Part shown: piece after piece, positions 1 to 8,258 of the stretch
How positions within the stretch are numbered: the stretch's first letter is position 1
How the letters are laid out: every line of letters starts with the position of its first letter
Notes under the pieces: generated by a model
Told to the model about the DNA's origin: nothing
What the model saw: the letters and a program-made list of their open reading frames with translations, nothing else
The model's database searches: none
From: Desulfobulbaceae bacterium UBA2262
GTDB taxonomy: Bacteria > Desulfobacterota > Desulfobulbia > Desulfobulbales > Desulfurivibrionaceae
DNA length: 14,651 nt
NCBI GenBank assembly: GCA_002347185.1
Contig: DDXK01000103.1
Coordinates: 1 to 14,651, forward strand
Direction of reading: 5' to 3'
Program-made: the position numbers and the translations under genes

Positions 1-681
1 GAAATAGCGGTCGTGGGTCACGGCAATGACCGTTCCTTCGTAGCGCTGCAGATGCTGCTCCAGCCAGGAGACGGTCTCGGCGTCCAGGTGATTGGTGGGC
101 TCGTCCAGCAGCAGGATGTCCGGCTTTTTGAGGAGCAGGCGGCAAAGCGCCACCCGCCGCCGCTCACCGCCGGAAAGCACCGACACCTGCGTATCCGCCG
201 GCGGGCAGCGGAGGGCGTCCATGGCCATATCCAGGCGGGCGTCGAGATCCCAGGCGTCCATGGCGTCGAGCTTTTCCTGCACAGTGGCCTGCCGGGCGAT
301 GAGCTTGTCCATTTCCTCGTCGCTCATGGGCTCGGCGAACTTTTCGTTGATCTTCTCGAACTCGGCCAGGAGATCCACCGCCTCCTGCGCCCCTTCCCGT
401 ACCACGTCGATGACGGTCCGGCTCTCATCGAGCAGGGGCTCCTGTTCGAGATAGCCCACGGTGAGCCCCGGCGAGATATGGGTTTCGCCGTTGAACTCCT
501 TGTCCACCCCGGCCAGGATCCTCAAAAGCGAGGACTTGCCGGAGCCGTTCAGCCCCAGAACGCCGATCTTGGCGCCATAGAAATAGGAAAGGCTGATATC
601 CTTGAGGATCGGCTTCTTGTCATAAAACCTGGAAACCCGGATCATGGAATAGATGATTTTGTTCGGCTCGTTATTGCTCAT
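1..681 (-). CDS. ettA: Energy-dependent translational throttle protein EttA (ABC-F ATPase), 5' part
   Basis: ABC-F family ATPase that binds the ribosomal E site and couples translation to the ATP/ADP ratio (known for E. coli EttA). It is cytosolic and has no membrane segments. The 227 N-terminal residues are present; the family is about 555 residues, so the second ATPase domain lies beyond the left edge. The first nucleotide-binding domain is visible: Walker A GLNGSGKS near residues 43-50, ABC signature LSGGE at 169-173, Walker B with LLDEPTNHLD at 191-200 and the switch histidine in VTHDRYF at 221-227. The N-terminus (MSNNEPNKIIYSM) is EttA-like. The start at 679-681 has AAAGGAG seven bases upstream (689-695). 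It lies 75 bases downstream of the hybrid kinase gene on the same strand. The EttA assignment over Uup or another ABC-F member rests on the N-terminus and the arm-like insert at about residues 95-140. Confidence 0.93.
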   Translation of the reverse strand, partial: MSNNEPNKIIYSMIRVSRFYDKKPILKDISLSYFYGAKIGVLGLNGSGKSSLLRILAGVDKEFNGETHISPGLTVGYLEQEPLLDESRTVIDVVREGAQEAVDLLAEFEKINEKFAEPMSDEEMDKLIARQATVQEKLDAMDAWDLDARLDMAMDALRCPPADTQVSVLSGGERRRVALCRLLLKKPDILLLDEPTNHLDAETVSWLEQHLQRYEGTVIAVTHDRYF

Positions 682-731
682 CTGGCGACTCCTTTACAAG
701 ACAACGGATAGACAGCGAAAAGAACCGGGCC

Positions 732-760
732 AGATTAGCACAAAGCCGCCAGAAGTTCAC
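732..760 (-). promoter_or_regulatory. Possible ettA promoter with extended -10
   Basis: On the minus strand GTGAAC (755-760) is followed after 17 bases by TAATCT (732-737), which is preceded by TGC and so forms an extended -10 (TGCTAATCT). The -35 overlaps the stop codon of the hybrid kinase gene. Both hexamers are only partial matches (3/6 each). The site is 50 bases upstream of the ettA start and is the best candidate in this 75-base gap. Confidence 0.33.
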
Positions 761-2832
761 TTTGAAAAAACAGGGGAAGAGGCTGCACAGGGACAATCGC
801 GGCCGAGAACTTCCCGCACGGCCCGGACCAGGACGGTCTTATCCACGGGCTTCATGAGGTAACGGCTGACGCCAAGGGCTTCGGCATCTGCCTCCGACAC
901 CTGTGCGCTGTACCCGGAACAGAGGATGATCGGCAGGTCGGGGCGAATCGCCCGTAGCGCCTTCGCCAATCCTGCGCCGGACAGATGCGGCATGGTCTGG
1001 TCGGTGATGACCAGATCGAAGGCTTGGGGATCGCCAGAAAAGGCCCGAAGCGCTTCCTCGCTCTCCGTGAAAGAAGTTATCTGATATCCCTGCCGGGAAA
1101 GGGTAAGTTTCTGGAGGGCGACCAGGGCCTCCTCATCGTCCACGACCATGATCCGCCCGGCCCCGTTTGGTTCGAAGCCTGCCCCTTCTTGAAGTTCAAG
1201 AGCGAGCCCCCTTGCCGCCTCTCCCCTGGCCCTGGGGAAAAAAATCCTGAAGGTGGCCCCCTGCCCTGCCTCGCTCTGCACGGCAATCGCCCCGCCATGG
1301 CTTTTCACGATGCCATGCACCACGGAAAGCCCCATGCCGGCCCCCTTCCCCTGCTCCTTGGTGGTGAAATAGGGATCAAAAATTCTTGCCCGCACCTCCG
1401 GGGCCATGCCGTCTCCAGTATCACTTACCACCAGAAGCAGATGGTCACCGGGGACAAGGGAGAGCGCCTCCGCCTCCTTTGCCGCCAAGACCGTGTTCTG
1501 CAGGAGTACGGTGAGGGTGCCGCCCTTCTCCTCCATGGCATGCCCCGCATTGCTGCCCAGGTTGATCAAAACCTGGTGCATCTGATTCTCATCGGCGACA
1601 ATGGGCCAGCAGTCCGGAGCCAGGAGCTGCTGGATGTCGATGGTGGTGGGTATCGTCGCACGCAGAAGCTTGAGAGAATCGCGCACCACATGGTCGAGAC
1701 GGACGATCCCCCTTTCCAGTTCACTTTTCCGGCTGAAGGCGAGAATCTGCTGCACAAGCCCCTTGGCCCTGTGGGTGGCCTTGAGAACTTCCTGGAGGCA
1801 GCTGGCGGGATCGCTCTCCCGGGGCAGCTGATCGATGGCGATTTCGGTGTAGCCCATGATGGCGGCAAGAATATTATTGAAGTCATGGGCGATACCGCCG
1901 GCCAGAGTGCCAATCGCCTCCATCTTCTGGGCCTGCCGCAGCTGCTCCGCAAGCCGCAGCCTTTCCTTGCCGGCACGGCGCCGCTCTATTTCCGAGGCCG
2001 CCTTCACGGCCAGAATTTCCATGATTTCCTGCAACTTGTTCGGCGGCTGCATGGGCCGACTGGACATGATGCAAAGGGTTCCGATCGGCTCTTGCCCCGT
2101 GTTGCGGAGTGGGATACCCACATAGCTTTCCGCGCCGACATCGTGCAGAATCCGGTACTCCGGAAAGAGCGCGCGGACTCCCCGGGGATAAAACTGGTAC
2201 CCTTCCATGAGCACCATCCCGACCGGAGAAGATCCTGCCAGCTTGAAAAAGAAATTTTCCTTCTTTTTCCCTCCCATATAACAGGCAAGGCTCCGCACCC
2301 CGCCATCCTCAATGACCGTAATCATGCCGGCATCGGCATCCAGCAACCCGCACAGCCCCTCGATGATCCGCTCGAAACACTCCTCGCCGGTGGTCGCCAC
2401 AATGCCATGCACCAAGGCGGTGATAACCTTGTCGGCCTGGCGCTGGGCCGCTCGCCCCTTCGCCTCCTCAAGCTCTCTGGCCACCACCGGCACCAGCCTG
2501 CCCAACCTGTCCTTCATCACGTAATCACGGGCTCCTGCCCGCATGATCTCGGTGGCGGTCTCCTCCCCCACTGCGCCGGAAACCAGAACAAAGGGCGGCT
2601 CGGGCGCCAGATCGTTTTTCAGGCGCAGGGCCTCCATGCCGTTGAATCCAGACATGGCGTAATCGGAAAGCACCAGCTCCCATTGCCGGGCAGCCAGAGC
2701 CTGCCGCAGCCCTTCGGCGGTTTCGACGCGTTCCCAGACCGGCTCGAAACCTCCCCTGCGCAAGGCACGGAGAACCAGGGCCGCGTCATCTTCGGAATCT
2801 TCAACCAGGAGCACGCGAAGTTCGGTGGGCAT
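757..2832 (-). CDS. Hybrid sensor histidine kinase: receiver-GAF-HisKA-HATPase-receiver
   Basis: Cytosolic hybrid kinase of 691 residues with no transmembrane segment. Domains: N-terminal receiver about 5-120 (acidic pocket VEDSEDD, phosphoacceptor D57 in LVLSDYAM, Lys in YVMKD); GAF sensor about 140-285; HisKA with H316 in GGIAHDFNN; HATPase about 400-535 (N box INLGSNAGHAM, G1 SDTGDGM, G2 GKGAGMGLSVV); C-terminal receiver about 560-680 (VVDDEE, phosphoacceptor D611 in VITDQTMP, Lys in LMKP). It should receive phosphate at the first receiver, integrate a GAF ligand and relay internally to the second receiver. The upstream receiver gene's stop overlaps this ATG (TGATG), which predicts translational coupling. 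An in-frame ATG two codons earlier (2836-2838) is rejected because AGAGGGG directly abuts it, whereas it sits six bases from the chosen start. The GAF ligand and the final output are unknown. Confidence 0.9.
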   Translation of the reverse strand: MPTELRVLLVEDSEDDAALVLRALRRGGFEPVWERVETAEGLRQALAARQWELVLSDYAMSGFNGMEALRLKNDLAPEPPFVLVSGAVGEETATEIMRAGARDYVMKDRLGRLVPVVARELEEAKGRAAQRQADKVITALVHGIVATTGEECFERIIEGLCGLLDADAGMITVIEDGGVRSLACYMGGKKKENFFFKLAGSSPVGMVLMEGYQFYPRGVRALFPEYRILHDVGAESYVGIPLRNTGQEPIGTLCIMSSRPMQPPNKLQEIMEILAVKAASEIERRRAGKERLRLAEQLRQAQKMEAIGTLAGGIAHDFNNILAAIMGYTEIAIDQLPRESDPASCLQEVLKATHRAKGLVQQILAFSRKSELERGIVRLDHVVRDSLKLLRATIPTTIDIQQLLAPDCWPIVADENQMHQVLINLGSNAGHAMEEKGGTLTVLLQNTVLAAKEAEALSLVPGDHLLLVVSDTGDGMAPEVRARIFDPYFTTKEQGKGAGMGLSVVHGIVKSHGGAIAVQSEAGQGATFRIFFPRARGEAARGLALELQEGAGFEPNGAGRIMVVDDEEALVALQKLTLSRQGYQITSFTESEEALRAFSGDPQAFDLVITDQTMPHLSGAGLAKALRAIRPDLPIILCSGYSAQVSEADAEALGVSRYLMKPVDKTVLVRAVREVLGRDCPCAASSPVFSK

Positions 2833-3287
2833 CAACATCCCCTCTGCTGCGGAGGCGGCTGATTGAGCACCAGCCAGTAGACACCGAGCTGGCGGATCGC
2901 CTCGCTGAACTGGAGAAAGTCGACGGGCTTGCGGATATAGCTGTTGCAGCCAAGGCGGTAGCTTTCGACCTTGTCGTGATCTTCGTTGGAGATGGTGAGG
3001 ACGACCACCGGCAGCAACCGCGTCCGCTCATCCTCCCGGAGCCGCTTCAGCACATCCAAGCCGTTCAGCTTGGGTAAATTCAGATCAAGGAGCACGACCT
3101 CGGGCATGACGCTGGTGTCGCGGCCCGCATGGCTCCCGGTTCCGAAAAGGAAATCCAGGGCCTCGGCCCCGTCCCGGACCACCTCGACCGTATTGAGGAT
3201 GTTATTTCTCTTGAGGGCGCGGAGGGTCAAAGCCTCGTCATCCGCATTGTCTTCCACCAGGAGGATCATCTTTTTCCTCGCTCCCAT
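2832..3287 (-). CDS. Stand-alone Rcp1-type response regulator (receiver only)
   Basis: Single-domain receiver of 151 residues, close in length to cyanobacterial Rcp1 (about 147), the partner of phytochrome-like kinases. Visible features: acidic pocket LLVEDNADDEALTLRAL at 9-25, phosphoacceptor D68 in VLLDLNLP, T98 in VVVLTIS, and K120-P121 in YIRKPVDF. There is no output domain, so it acts by protein contact or as a phosphate shuttle. It begins 19 bases after the stop of the heme kinase and overlaps the start of the hybrid kinase by one base, so all three are probably one transcript. Start choice: the ATG at 3285-3287 has GGGGA nine bases upstream; an internal ATG (3267-3269, giving MILLVEDN) also has a plausible AGGA and would make a 145-residue protein. 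By family it is expected to be phosphorylated by the adjacent kinase, whose HisKA is of the phytochrome-like type. Confidence 0.92.
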   Translation of the reverse strand: MGARKKMILLVEDNADDEALTLRALKRNNILNTVEVVRDGAEALDFLFGTGSHAGRDTSVMPEVVLLDLNLPKLNGLDVLKRLREDERTRLLPVVVLTISNEDHDKVESYRLGCNSYIRKPVDFLQFSEAIRQLGVYWLVLNQPPPQQRGC

Positions 3288-3306
3288 CGTCTTTTTTCCC
3301 CAGACC

Positions 3307-4857
3307 TCACAGATAGAAATAAAACGTCGCGCCCTTCCCCACCTCACCCTCGGCCCAGATCTCGCCGCCGTGACGATGGACGATCCGCTGCACCGTGGCC
3401 AGGCCTATGCCAGTCCCCACAAACTCCTGCGCGGTGTGGAGGCGCTGGAAGGCGGAAAACAGCTTCTCCGCATAGGCCATGTCGAACCCTGCCCCATTGT
3501 CGCGGACAAAAATCACCTTTCTGCCGTCTGTCATCTCCTCCCCCACACTGATCCGTGGGGACTCGGCCTTGCCGGTAAACTTCCAGGCGTTGCCCAACAG
3601 GTTGTCCATCACCGCCCGCAGCAGGACCGCATCGCCCCCCACCACGATGCCGGGGGCAATCTCCACGGCAACCCGCCGTTCGGGCGTCGAATTGCGCAAC
3701 TCCGCGACAACCTCTTCGGACATGCCGCTCAAATCGACCGCCTCCCGGTGGATCTCTCCCCGGGAAAGCCGCGAGAGCTGCAGCAGGTCGTCAATCAACT
3801 CGCCCATGCGCAGACAGCCGGCCCGCACCCGCCGGATATAATCCCTGGCCGTGTCGTCGAGCTTGTCCCCGTAATCTTCGCACAGCGCCAAGCTGAACCC
3901 GTCGATCCCGCGCAGAGGCGCCCGGAGATCATGGGAAACCGAGTAGGCAAAAGAATCCAGCTCCTTGTTGGCCGCCGCAATCTGCGCGGTGCGCTCCGCC
4001 ACCCGGTTTTCGAGCTCCTCGTTGGCCTTGCGCACCTCCTCCTCTGCCCGGCGCCGCTCGGCAACCTCCGCTTCAAGCTCCCGGGTGCGCAGCGCCACCA
4101 TGGCCCGCAGCCGGGCGTTGAAAAAAAAGAGGGCGGCGAAGACCAGGAAGCCGGCAAGGGAGGAGACGATAAAGACATAGACGGTGTAATAGTGCCTCTC
4201 CATGGGAACCCGGATCGACTCGATGGCCCGGATTTCGCCGAGATGCTCGCCAAAGCCGCCCTGCCCTGGGTAGAGCTGCTGGAGGCCAACCGGGGCATCC
4301 TCCCTGTCGCCATGGCACCTCAGGCAGCGTTCCTGGTTTTCAAGAAAGGGAATGGCGACGGAAAGGTAGGTTTTGCCATTGATCTGCACTTCTTCCCGAT
4401 AATCCTTGACCTCCCTCTTCTCGTTGAACATCCGGATGAGCTTTTCCTCTGCGGCGTCGGCCCTGTTCACCGGATTCCGGGGATTGAGGGCCGCCATCTT
4501 GTAGTAAATCTCCTCGAGCCCCGCGGCCTTGCGCTCCTCGTTATACGCCTTGTGCTGGTTGCGGACGATGTAGGAAGAAGAGAGAATCTCGGGGGCATAA
4601 AAATTTTCGGCAATGGCTCCCTGACTTTTCTGGATGAAAAAGGTTGGATGCATTACCTCCTGGATATAGCGATGGAAGCCCCGGTGGGCGAGAAGAAGCG
4701 CTTGCACGCTCTTTTCCGCCTCATCGAGCACATAGAGACGGGCAAGAAAGTAGAGTCCGGCCGCGACCCCGCAGGTCACTCCCAGCACCAGTCCGACCAT
4801 CCAAAAATATTTGTTGCCTGACCGGGCGGCACACCCTTCCCTGTCTGTCATCTTCAC
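3307..4857 (-). CDS. DUF3365 (Tll0287-like) c-type-heme sensor histidine kinase
   Basis: Membrane sensor kinase of 516 residues. TM1 is about 18-43. A periplasmic DUF3365/Tll0287-like domain at about 44-222 carries the family hallmark ALNPRNPVNRAD (123-134) and a CxxCH heme-attachment motif C178-L-R-C181-H182. TM2 is about 225-247. A coiled coil with many Glu/Arg (250-300) leads to HisKA with H309 in SVSHDLRAPLRGIDGF. HATPase follows: N box DNLLGNAWKF, G1 VRDNGAGFD, G2 VGTGIGLATVQ. The family senses redox state or a small ligand through covalently bound heme (known for Tll0287; inferred here). HisKA resembles the bacteriophytochrome/Cph1 group, matching the adjacent Rcp1-type receiver. The start is GTG (4855-4857) with GGAG six bases upstream; an ATG two codons later is possible but has poorer spacing. 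The gene is 141 bases downstream of the DUF748 gene. Confidence 0.9.
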   Translation of the reverse strand: MKMTDREGCAARSGNKYFWMVGLVLGVTCGVAAGLYFLARLYVLDEAEKSVQALLLAHRGFHRYIQEVMHPTFFIQKSQGAIAENFYAPEILSSSYIVRNQHKAYNEERKAAGLEEIYYKMAALNPRNPVNRADAAEEKLIRMFNEKREVKDYREEVQINGKTYLSVAIPFLENQERCLRCHGDREDAPVGLQQLYPGQGGFGEHLGEIRAIESIRVPMERHYYTVYVFIVSSLAGFLVFAALFFFNARLRAMVALRTRELEAEVAERRRAEEEVRKANEELENRVAERTAQIAAANKELDSFAYSVSHDLRAPLRGIDGFSLALCEDYGDKLDDTARDYIRRVRAGCLRMGELIDDLLQLSRLSRGEIHREAVDLSGMSEEVVAELRNSTPERRVAVEIAPGIVVGGDAVLLRAVMDNLLGNAWKFTGKAESPRISVGEEMTDGRKVIFVRDNGAGFDMAYAEKLFSAFQRLHTAQEFVGTGIGLATVQRIVHRHGGEIWAEGEVGKGATFYFYL

Positions 4858-4875
4858 AGGAATCTCCGCGCTTGC

Positions 4876-4938
4876 CTGTTTCCCAGCATGGCTTCACAGC
4901 CTTGCCCATGTCAAACGAAAAACCAGACTGTTTCCCAG
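4876..4938. repeat. Pair of 11-bp direct repeats upstream of the heme kinase
   Basis: CTGTTTCCCAG occurs at 4876-4886 and again at 4928-4938 in the same orientation, 52 bases apart start to start, which is close to five helical turns. Each copy has CTG...CAG symmetrical ends. They flank the TTGACA element at 4909-4914. The position fits a transcription-factor site pair, but no regulator is identified. Confidence 0.5.
4885..4914 (-). promoter_or_regulatory. Possible promoter of the heme-kinase phosphorelay unit
   Basis: On the minus strand a perfect -35 TTGACA (4909-4914) is followed after 18 bases by CATGCT (4885-4890), a weak -10 (3/6). It lies in the 141-base gap between the DUF748 gene and the kinase, about 28 bases before the GTG start. 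It is partly overlapped by one copy of an 11-bp repeat, so it may be regulated. The weak -10 suggests activator dependence or a chance match. Confidence 0.35.
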
Positions 4939-4998
4939 ACCAGACATCCAGCCAGGAGCCAGGGAACTCGGCAGAGGACGCAGGCCCTGCCGCGACCG

Positions 4999-7900
4999 CT
5001 ATTTGAGCGAAACCTTGACCTCAATCGCCCCCCGTCCGGAGTCAACAAGGAAAATCCGGGCCGGGTCCACCTTGCCCTCGCCGGCGAGATAATCCCTGAC
5101 CAGCATGGCGCGGCGGTCGGCCAGCTGAGTAAGGTCGTCGTCGCTGACGGTTATATGCCGCTTCAACAGATCCGCCATCTCCTCGGCGGGCAGCTCCTTG
5201 TCCATGCCTATGAAATTGCGCTCCTTGTCGAAATCGGCTTCCTTGTAAGCGGCCCAGAGGTAACGCTCATATTCCTGTGGCTCGATGACCACCGCGTCGA
5301 GCTCCGCCTCGCCGCCCTTGTCGATGGTTTCCTTGATCTTTTCCGCCTTGAGGAGTCGGGCAAACATCAATTCATGCAGAGCCGCCCGGTCTGCCTCCGG
5401 ATGCACCTGCCCCTTCAGCTCGACCTTGAGGCCTGGCCTGTCCTTCAGCACCCCGGCCAGCACTTCCAGCTTGCCGAGAGCCTCATCCTCAGGCAGATCC
5501 CGCCCCGGCGCGAACTCGATGGACTGCAGCTCCTCGCCGCCGGGCAGAATTGCCCCCAGCAGGGCAAAGGGCGCGGTGGCGGCCTTGGCGATGAGATTGA
5601 CGAAGACCTTGACGATCACCGCACCCAGGCTGAATTCCGGGTCGCTCAGATTCCCGGAGACCGGCACGTTGAGGCGGATCTCCCCTTTGCGATTTTGCAG
5701 CAGGGTGAGCGCCAGGCCGAGGGGCAGATCGAGTGCCTCCGGGCTTTGCACCGTCTCGCCCAGGGCAAGCTGATCGAAAAAGAGGCTGTTTTTCACGGTC
5801 AGCGCCTTGCCTTCCACCTTGGAATCCACATCGAGGAAGAGCTTGCCCTTCTGGATGCGGCGACCGACATACTTGCCGCTGTAGGGGGAAAGAGTGGTCA
5901 GGTCAAAGTCGCCCAGATGCAGGGCGACATCGGTGGCGGAATCTTCCGCGGAAAGGGAGATGGAGCCCTTGATGGACCAGGGACTGTGGCCGTCCTGCTT
6001 TCCTGCCAGGGAAAAAACGGCGCTCTTCCCTCCCTTCGCGGAAAGCCCGCGGATTTCGCCGCCCAGTCCGGACAGGGTCGTGGCATAGGCAGGAGAAATG
6101 TTGCGATCCTGAAAATCGACCCGGCCGGAGGCGAGGGCGATGGTGTCGATCTGATACTGAAACGGTTTCCCCGCTTCGGGAGGCGGGGCCGCCTCCGGGC
6201 CTGGCTTTTCGGCGCCGGCCTTCTTCTGGGTGAGAACCTGCCGCAGGTTCAGGCCGCCTTTTTCATCCACCACCAGCCGGGCCGCGAAATCGGCAAGGCT
6301 GATCCGCCCCACCACAAGCGGGCCATCGTTCAGCCCGTAGGAGAAATCCTTGACCTGCAGACGCCGGCAGGAAAACAACGGCTCGGCTTTGCGGCCATCG
6401 AGCAGACGCAGCTCGCCCAAGGCCAGCGAGCCGTCAATCATGCCGCCCCCCCCCTTCTTCGCCTCCGGCCCGGCAAAGGCGATTGTGCCGTCGAGATCGA
6501 GCTTGCCGTCCGCGATCAGAATGTCCACCTGGTCACGCAGGTAGTTTTGCAGCAAGACCAGGGGCAAAGCCTTGCCCGTAACGGCGACCTCGGCGGCGAA
6601 AGGCGTCAGGGCAAGGGAACCATGGGCCTGCAGGCTGCCCTGCCCCTCCACGGCGAGACTCAGGGAGAGCTCGGCCTTTTCCCCCGCCCCGGTCTGCAGA
6701 TTCCGACCGGAAAGCTCGATCTGCCGCAAGGCGAGCTTCACGGGCCGACTCGGGGCCGTATCGTCAATAAGCAGGGAAAAATCGCGCAGGGCAAGGGACT
6801 CCAGCACCACCTGCCAGGGCAGGCCTGCTTCAACCTCCCCGGGCCGGCCTGCCGCCGCAGGAGCAGCCGGCGGCAAAATTCTCTCCAGAACCAGGTTGCC
6901 CTGCCTGTCCCGCTCCAGGCCGATGGTCCCCGAGCCGCCTTCAACCTGAGCAATACGGCAGCTGCGCCGGCCAAGATCGACGTTGATCCCGGAGACCGCG
7001 AACCTGGGAAGGGTGAGCAGCTCCTGCCTCCTGCGGCCGGAACCTCCCTCCTCGGCCAGACCAAGGCGCAGATCGCTGACCCGGACGGCATCCACACGGA
7101 TCTGCCCGGCGAGCGCCGCTTTCTCCTCAGCCTCCCTTTCTTTTTTTTCCCCAGGCAAACCCAGGGCCTGCCAGAGATTGACCTCTCCCTTGCTGTCGCG
7201 CCGCAACTCGAGATAGGGGGCAGCGAGCTCCATCCTGTCCAGATGCACGATATTGTCCAGCAAATCCGTGGCAAACAGGCCCACCCCGAAGCGTTCAAAG
7301 CCGAAAAGCTCCAGCCGCTCGGCGTCGAGAACAGCGACCTTCCTGAGGACCGCCTCCCCGCTCAGCTTCACCAGGGGCCGTTTTTCCTGGCGCTGCTCGA
7401 AGGTGAGCAGGAGATCGAGGTCCAGCCGGCCCGAACGCAGATCAAAGTTGCGCTCCCTGGGCAGGTAGGAAAAATAGCGGGCCAGGTCACAATCGAGGAA
7501 CTTCAACGCAAAGCTGGTTTCCCGGCTGTGGGCGAACGGCTTGGCCTTGCCCTGCAGGACGAGGGGGGTGTCGTTGACCACGGCCTGAAAGGCGGGCTCC
7601 ACATAGATATCCACCAGATGCTCGAGATTGGAGAGAAAGGGCAGGCCCAGGGAGAGCTCCCGGACGGTGTGGGTGGTGTTTCGCGGCCGGTCGTCAAACC
7701 CCAGGGAACCGCCACGCACCTCGATATTGTTAAGGGAAAAAAGAAAGGGGCCGCCTGCCTCCTCCTTTTCCTCCCCTTCCGCCGGGAGCAGATCGGAAAA
7801 GTTGTACCGGTGGGCATCCTCGCGGATGATATTGAGGCTGGGCTCCACCAGGCGCACTGCTTCGACGATGAGAGCCCGCTTGAAAAGGGAGGCGGCCGCA

Positions 7901-8193
7901 AAATCGGCATGGAGCTCGCCCAGGGAGAAAAACCCGCCCTCGCCTTCCCGCTCCCGGATGGAAAGGCCCTCGATGGTCACGGTCAGGGTCAGGGGATTGA
8001 TCCGCACCCTTTCGATGCTGGTGCTCCGGTGCAGCTGTTTGCCGAGCTGGTCGGCCAGCACCGCCCGTACGATGGCGGGCAGGGCCAGAAAGGCGAAAAG
8101 CAGGAGCAGGGAAAGGGCCAGAGCCGTCCAGGCGGCGATTCTGCCGACCAGGGGCAGGGCCCGCCATCTTGCAAGAAGGGCGTGTCGATCCAC
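4999..8193 (-). CDS. DUF748 (AsmA-like) envelope protein
   Basis: Large envelope protein of 1064 residues: a short cytosolic N-terminus, one TM anchor at about 19-44, then a long periplasmic part rich in beta-strand repeats (alternating hydrophobic residues, many VxxLxL and LxxLxL segments). The region after the anchor (IERVRINPLTLTVTIEGL) matches the start of DUF748/AsmA-like proteins. The end (LADRRAMLVRDYL, then VDPARIFLVDSG) resembles the OmpA-like tail seen in DUF748 proteins. AsmA-like relatives are implicated in lipid transport or outer-membrane homeostasis; the role here is inferred and the substrate unknown. The start is GTG with GGAGG five bases upstream (8199-8203) and its own promoter at 8259-8288. 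Low-complexity spots include EGEEKEEAGG, KKGGGG and PGPEAAPPPEAG. The coding strand has a G9 tract (6446-6454) and an A8 tract (7141-7148), both in frame. Confidence 0.88.
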   Translation of the reverse strand: MDRHALLARWRALPLVGRIAAWTALALSLLLLFAFLALPAIVRAVLADQLGKQLHRSTSIERVRINPLTLTVTIEGLSIREREGEGGFFSLGELHADFAAASLFKRALIVEAVRLVEPSLNIIREDAHRYNFSDLLPAEGEEKEEAGGPFLFSLNNIEVRGGSLGFDDRPRNTTHTVRELSLGLPFLSNLEHLVDIYVEPAFQAVVNDTPLVLQGKAKPFAHSRETSFALKFLDCDLARYFSYLPRERNFDLRSGRLDLDLLLTFEQRQEKRPLVKLSGEAVLRKVAVLDAERLELFGFERFGVGLFATDLLDNIVHLDRMELAAPYLELRRDSKGEVNLWQALGLPGEKKEREAEEKAALAGQIRVDAVRVSDLRLGLAEEGGSGRRRQELLTLPRFAVSGINVDLGRRSCRIAQVEGGSGTIGLERDRQGNLVLERILPPAAPAAAGRPGEVEAGLPWQVVLESLALRDFSLLIDDTAPSRPVKLALRQIELSGRNLQTGAGEKAELSLSLAVEGQGSLQAHGSLALTPFAAEVAVTGKALPLVLLQNYLRDQVDILIADGKLDLDGTIAFAGPEAKKGGGGMIDGSLALGELRLLDGRKAEPLFSCRRLQVKDFSYGLNDGPLVVGRISLADFAARLVVDEKGGLNLRQVLTQKKAGAEKPGPEAAPPPEAGKPFQYQIDTIALASGRVDFQDRNISPAYATTLSGLGGEIRGLSAKGGKSAVFSLAGKQDGHSPWSIKGSISLSAEDSATDVALHLGDFDLTTLSPYSGKYVGRRIQKGKLFLDVDSKVEGKALTVKNSLFFDQLALGETVQSPEALDLPLGLALTLLQNRKGEIRLNVPVSGNLSDPEFSLGAVIVKVFVNLIAKAATAPFALLGAILPGGEELQSIEFAPGRDLPEDEALGKLEVLAGVLKDRPGLKVELKGQVHPEADRAALHELMFARLLKAEKIKETIDKGGEAELDAVVIEPQEYERYLWAAYKEADFDKERNFIGMDKELPAEEMADLLKRHITVSDDDLTQLADRRAMLVRDYLAGEGKVDPARIFLVDSGRGAIEVKVSLK

Positions 8194-8198
8194 AGAAA

Positions 8199-8203
8199 CC
8201 TCC
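8199..8203 (-). promoter_or_regulatory. Ribosome binding site deciding the GTG start of the DUF748 gene
   Basis: GGAGG on the minus strand sits five bases before the GTG at 8191-8193. No ATG with comparable support lies in frame nearby, so the GTG is taken as the start. Confidence 0.75.
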
Positions 8204-8258
8204 GGACATGTTGAAGATGCTTGCCTGCCGGCGGAAAAACCGGGGAATTACTCTCTGT

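Noticed and set aside
985..4821. Long plus-strand open frames opposite the hybrid kinase (985-2862) and opposite the receiver and heme kinase (2986-4821)
   Set aside because: Both lie antisense to kinases and a receiver with complete catalytic motifs and show no recognisable domain or ribosome site.
4969..4992. CGGCAG/CTGCCG hairpin just after the DUF748 stop
   Set aside because: Six pairs with a 12-base loop and no T tract on the minus strand, so not called as a terminator.
4888..8214. Open frame of 1108 residues on the plus strand opposite the DUF748 gene
   Set aside because: It is antisense to a well-supported gene with signal anchor, ribosome site and promoter. Its composition (Gln, Gly, Pro, His rich, no domains) is the shadow produced by high-GC third-codon bias.
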